Part shown: positions 24,004-26,166 of the stretch, one piece after another | Layout of the letters: every line of letters starts with the position of its first letter | How positions within the stretch are numbered: the first letter of the stretch is position 1 | Origin: Coprococcus sp. | GTDB lineage: Bacteria > Bacillota > Clostridia > Lachnospirales > Lachnospiraceae | DNA: 26,166 bases | Assembly (NCBI GenBank): GCA_016297495.1 | Contig: JAEDGN010000034.1 | Span: 1-26,166, forward strand | Reading direction: 5' to 3' | Program-made: the position numbers and the translations under genes | Notes under the pieces: generated by a model | The model's database searches: none | What the model saw: only the letters and a program-made list of their open reading frames with translations | Told to the model about the DNA's origin: nothing

Positions 24004-25029
24004 ATGGATAAGGATATTGTGATTTTGGCCATTGAGAGTTCATGTGATGAGACAGCGGCTGCAGTTGTCAAAAATGGCCGTGAGGTTTTGTCAAATGTGA
24101 TTTATTCTCAGATAGAGCTGCATAAACTATATGGCGGTGTTGTCCCTGAGATTGCTTCCAGAAAACACATTGAAAAAATTAATCCGGTTATTGAGAAGGC
24201 TCTTAAAGATGCGCATATGACTCTGAGCGATGTGGATGCTCTTGCTGTCACCTACGGACCAGGGCTGGTAGGGGCATTGCTGGTAGGGGTGGCAGAGGCA
24301 AAGGCCATCAGCTATGCTTCCGGCAAGCCGCTTGTTCCGGTGCATCATATTGAGGGCCATATTTCGGCTAATTATATTGAGAATAAAGATCTGGAACCTC
24401 CATTTTTATGCATGGTCGTGTCAGGAGGGCATACCCATCTGGTGCTGGTAAAGGATTATGGCAAATATGAAATTATTGGAAGAACCCATGATGATGCCGC
24501 TGGAGAAGCTTTTGATAAGGTTGCCCGTGCGATCGGGCTGGGTTATCCGGGAGGCCCAAAGATAGACAGGCTGGCAAAGGAGGGTAACAGTGGCGCCATT
24601 ACATTTCCAAAGGCGCATATTCAGGGGGCACCACTGGATTTCAGTTTCAGCGGTGTTAAGTCGGCGGTATTAAATTATCTGAATGAATGTCGGATGAAGA
24701 AAATTGAAGTGAATACGGCAGATGTGGCTGCTTCATTTCAGAAGGCTATTGTGGATGTCATTGTGGAACATACGATGGAAGCGGCCGGGGAATATAAAAT
24801 TCGGAAAGTGGCGCTGGCCGGCGGTGTTGCATCTAACAGCGCACTCAGGGAAGCAATGGAACTGGCTTGCAGCAGAAGACATCTGGAATTTTACAGGCCT
24901 TCACCTCTTCTTTGTACAGATAATGCGGCCATGATCGGTGCGGCAGGCTATTATGATTATTTGAATGGAAAAAGAGCGGGACTGGATCTGAATGCTATTC
25001 CTAATCTGAAAATTGGAGAAGGGTTATAA
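24004..25029 (+). CDS. tsaD: tRNA N6-threonylcarbamoyladenosine transferase TsaD
   Basis: A 341-residue catalytic subunit that transfers threonylcarbamoyl from its adenylate to A37 of tRNA. 'ILAIESSCDETAAAVV' is the N-terminal signature. H115 and H119 in HHIEGH are metal ligands, and 'GGVASNSALREAM' and 'CTDNAAMIGAAGYY' complete the active site. The ribosome site GAGGAG overlaps the rnz stop. It closes the t6A set (tsaE, tsaB, tsaD); tsaC is not in this window. Confidence 0.96.
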   Translation: MDKDIVILAIESSCDETAAAVVKNGREVLSNVIYSQIELHKLYGGVVPEIASRKHIEKINPVIEKALKDAHMTLSDVDALAVTYGPGLVGALLVGVAEAKAISYASGKPLVPVHHIEGHISANYIENKDLEPPFLCMVVSGGHTHLVLVKDYGKYEIIGRTHDDAAGEAFDKVARAIGLGYPGGPKIDRLAKEGNSGAITFPKAHIQGAPLDFSFSGVKSAVLNYLNECRMKKIEVNTADVAASFQKAIVDVIVEHTMEAAGEYKIRKVALAGGVASNSALREAMELACSRRHLEFYRPSPLLCTDNAAMIGAAGYYDYLNGKRAGLDLNAIPNLKIGEGL

Positions 25030-25034
25030 CTATA

Positions 25035-25760
25035 ATGGAAAAAAGACAGGAAAAAACAGCAGCAATCGTTCTGGCTGCAGGCAGTGGTAAACGTATGAAC
25101 AGCAATGTTCAGAAACAATATCTGCTTATATATGACAAGCCGGTGATCTATTTTGCATTAAAAGCTTTTGAAGAATCAAAGGTGGATGAGGTGGTTCTTG
25201 TAACGGGAAAGGAAGATATCGAGTATTGCCGGCGTGAAATTATAGAAAAGTATGGTTTTAAAAAGGTATCTGGACTCGTAGCCGGCGGAAAAGAAAGATT
25301 TGATTCTGTTTATGAGGGGCTGAAGGCTGTACCCGACTGTGATTATGTCCTGATTCACGATGGTGCCAGGCCTTTGATTACACCGGAGCTGATCAATGAA
25401 AATATTGCCTGTGTAAAAACAACCGGTGCATGTGTGACAGCAGTTCCCTCAAAAGATACAGTGAAAATAGCTGATGAAGAAGGCTATATCCGGGACACAC
25501 CGTCCCGTTCGCTGGTGTGGCTGATCCAGACACCGCAAAGTTTCCAATATAAAATAGTATTGGAGGCCTATCAAAAACGTGAGGAAGCCAATGACAACAC
25601 TGTGACTGACGATGCAATGGCTGTAGAAAAATATACTCATCGGAAAATACGGCTTCTCATGGGTGACTACAGAAATATCAAAATAACAACGCCGGAAGAT
25701 ATGCTATTAGCTCAAGCTTTTCTGCGAGAAAAATTGAAAAAAAGTGAAATTAATTGTTGA
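25035..25760 (+). CDS. ispD: 2-C-methyl-D-erythritol 4-phosphate cytidylyltransferase
   Basis: A 241-residue enzyme of the non-mevalonate isoprenoid pathway that makes CDP-methylerythritol from MEP and CTP. The nucleotide-binding motif LAAGSGKRM is at about residues 13-21, with 'KQYLLIYDKPVIYFALKAF' after it. 'VLIHDGARPLI' and 'AVPSKDTVK' are IspD signatures, and 'TDDAMAVE' follows. It is 5 bp after tsaD, with the ribosome site inside the end of tsaD. The stop codon overlaps the -35 of the next promoter. A bifunctional or teichoic-acid (TarI-like) role is less likely from the motifs. Confidence 0.9.
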   Translation: MEKRQEKTAAIVLAAGSGKRMNSNVQKQYLLIYDKPVIYFALKAFEESKVDEVVLVTGKEDIEYCRREIIEKYGFKKVSGLVAGGKERFDSVYEGLKAVPDCDYVLIHDGARPLITPELINENIACVKTTGACVTAVPSKDTVKIADEEGYIRDTPSRSLVWLIQTPQSFQYKIVLEAYQKREEANDNTVTDDAMAVEKYTHRKIRLLMGDYRNIKITTPEDMLLAQAFLREKLKKSEINC

Positions 25761-25785
25761 CAATCGCCTTTTGAAATGATAATAT
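25757..25785 (+). promoter_or_regulatory. Promoter of the tRNA-Ser pair
   Basis: A perfect TTGACA (25757-25762), 17 bp, TAATAT (25780-25785). The -35 box overlaps the ispD stop codon. Confidence 0.75.
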
Positions 25786-25827
25786 ATCTATTGTCGCGTG
25801 AGACCTTCCATGAAGTCAAAACGCAAT

Positions 25828-25913
25828 GGAGAGGTGTCCGAGTGGTTTAAGGAGCTGGTCTTGAAAACCAGTGACTCCGCAAGGGGCCGTGGGTTCGAAT
25901 CCCACCTTCTCCG
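25828..25913 (+). tRNA. tRNA-Ser, anticodon UGA
   Basis: An 86-nt class II tRNA with a long variable arm. Acceptor GGAGAGG (25828-25834) pairs with CTTCTCC (25906-25912, one G-T pair), discriminator G25913. The anticodon stem CTGGT/ACCAG encloses the loop CTTGAAA with anticodon TGA (25862-25864). CCA is not encoded. Confidence 0.96.
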
Positions 25914-25962
25914 CTGTATCCGCTTGGATGCAAATTAAATACCACTTGTTTAGTCAGCTTAT

Positions 25963-26051
25963 GGAGAAGTACCCAAGAGGCTGAAGGGGCTCCCCTGGAA
26001 AGGGAGTAGGTCGTTAGTAGCGGCGCGAGGGTTCAAATCCCTCCTTCTCCG
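25963..26051 (+). tRNA. tRNA-Ser, anticodon GGA
   Basis: An 89-nt class II tRNA. Acceptor GGAGAAG (25963-25969) pairs with CTTCTCC (26044-26050), discriminator G26051. The anticodon stem CTCCC/GGGAG encloses the loop CTGGAAA with anticodon GGA (25997-25999). CCA is not encoded. It lies 49 bp after the first serine tRNA and is probably co-transcribed with it. Confidence 0.96.
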
Positions 26052-26166
26052 CTTTAGTCTTTTCCAAAAAGAAAGGCTGATGCAGCAAAGAATGTACATT
26101 GACAACTCAACAATAAAACAATCCCGAAAATTCCAAAAGAATTTTTAAGAACAAAAACCAAAGTAA

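Noticed and set aside
23391..24071. Antisense open frame across rnz and tsaD
   Set aside because: It overlaps two well-supported genes with catalytic motifs and has no support of its own.
26055..26076. Terminator after the tRNA-Ser pair
   Set aside because: AGTCTTT/AAAGGCT can pair over 7 bp with one G-T, but no T run follows.

Overview
The window reads as a chromosomal stretch from a low-to-mid GC anaerobic Firmicute, most likely a clostridial species of the Lachnospiraceae type. The reasons are sigma-A style promoters (TTGACA-17-TATAAT), strong AGGAGG ribosome sites, the conserved hpf-secA-prfB order, an ACT protein / hom / phosphoglycerate-mutase-like 'homoserine kinase' operon, and tRNA genes without an encoded CCA. 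This placement is inferred from gene content only. All recognisable genes are on the + strand, so the region lies within one replichore.

Layout. (1) 55-5277: a peptide/nickel-type ABC importer operon: lipoprotein binding protein, two permeases, and one polypeptide carrying both ATPase domains. truA overlaps the end of the ATPase gene. (2) 5997-6298: a long structured inverted repeat, then a stand-alone tRNA-Gln(CUG) with its own promoter and terminator. (3) 6366-7914: an acyl-ACP thioesterase overlapping a CvfB-type S1 RNA-binding gene. (4) 7952-10150: a secreted multi-SH3b NlpC/P60 cell-wall hydrolase with a consensus promoter and a WalR-like box on the start of transcription. (5) 10151-10690: a gene-free 540-bp stretch holding a dense DnaA-box cluster and an AT-rich tract, ending in the hpf promoter. 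(6) 10691-15196: hpf, secA and prfB, the last with its classical +1 programmed frameshift. (7) 15233-18278: ACT protein, homoserine dehydrogenase and the proposed homoserine kinase (threonine branch). (8) 18414-21104: tex and a small YcxB-like membrane protein. (9) 21133-25760: tsaE-tsaB-rimI, a small Cys-rich unknown, rnz, tsaD and ispD. (10) 25757-26051: two tRNA-Ser genes (UGA, GGA).

The genes fall into themes: translation and tRNA maturation (truA, t6A genes, RNase Z, prfB, hpf, tRNAs), export and envelope (secA, NlpC/P60 hydrolase), peptide import, and threonine synthesis. Nothing resembles phage, CRISPR, a toxin-antitoxin pair or a complete insertion sequence. The most unusual signals are regulatory or structural: the extra-genic DnaA-box cluster, the WalR-type box at the hydrolase promoter, the perfect palindrome at the hpf start of transcription, the two-armed palindrome after truA, and the small Cys-rich protein embedded in the t6A/RNase Z cluster.
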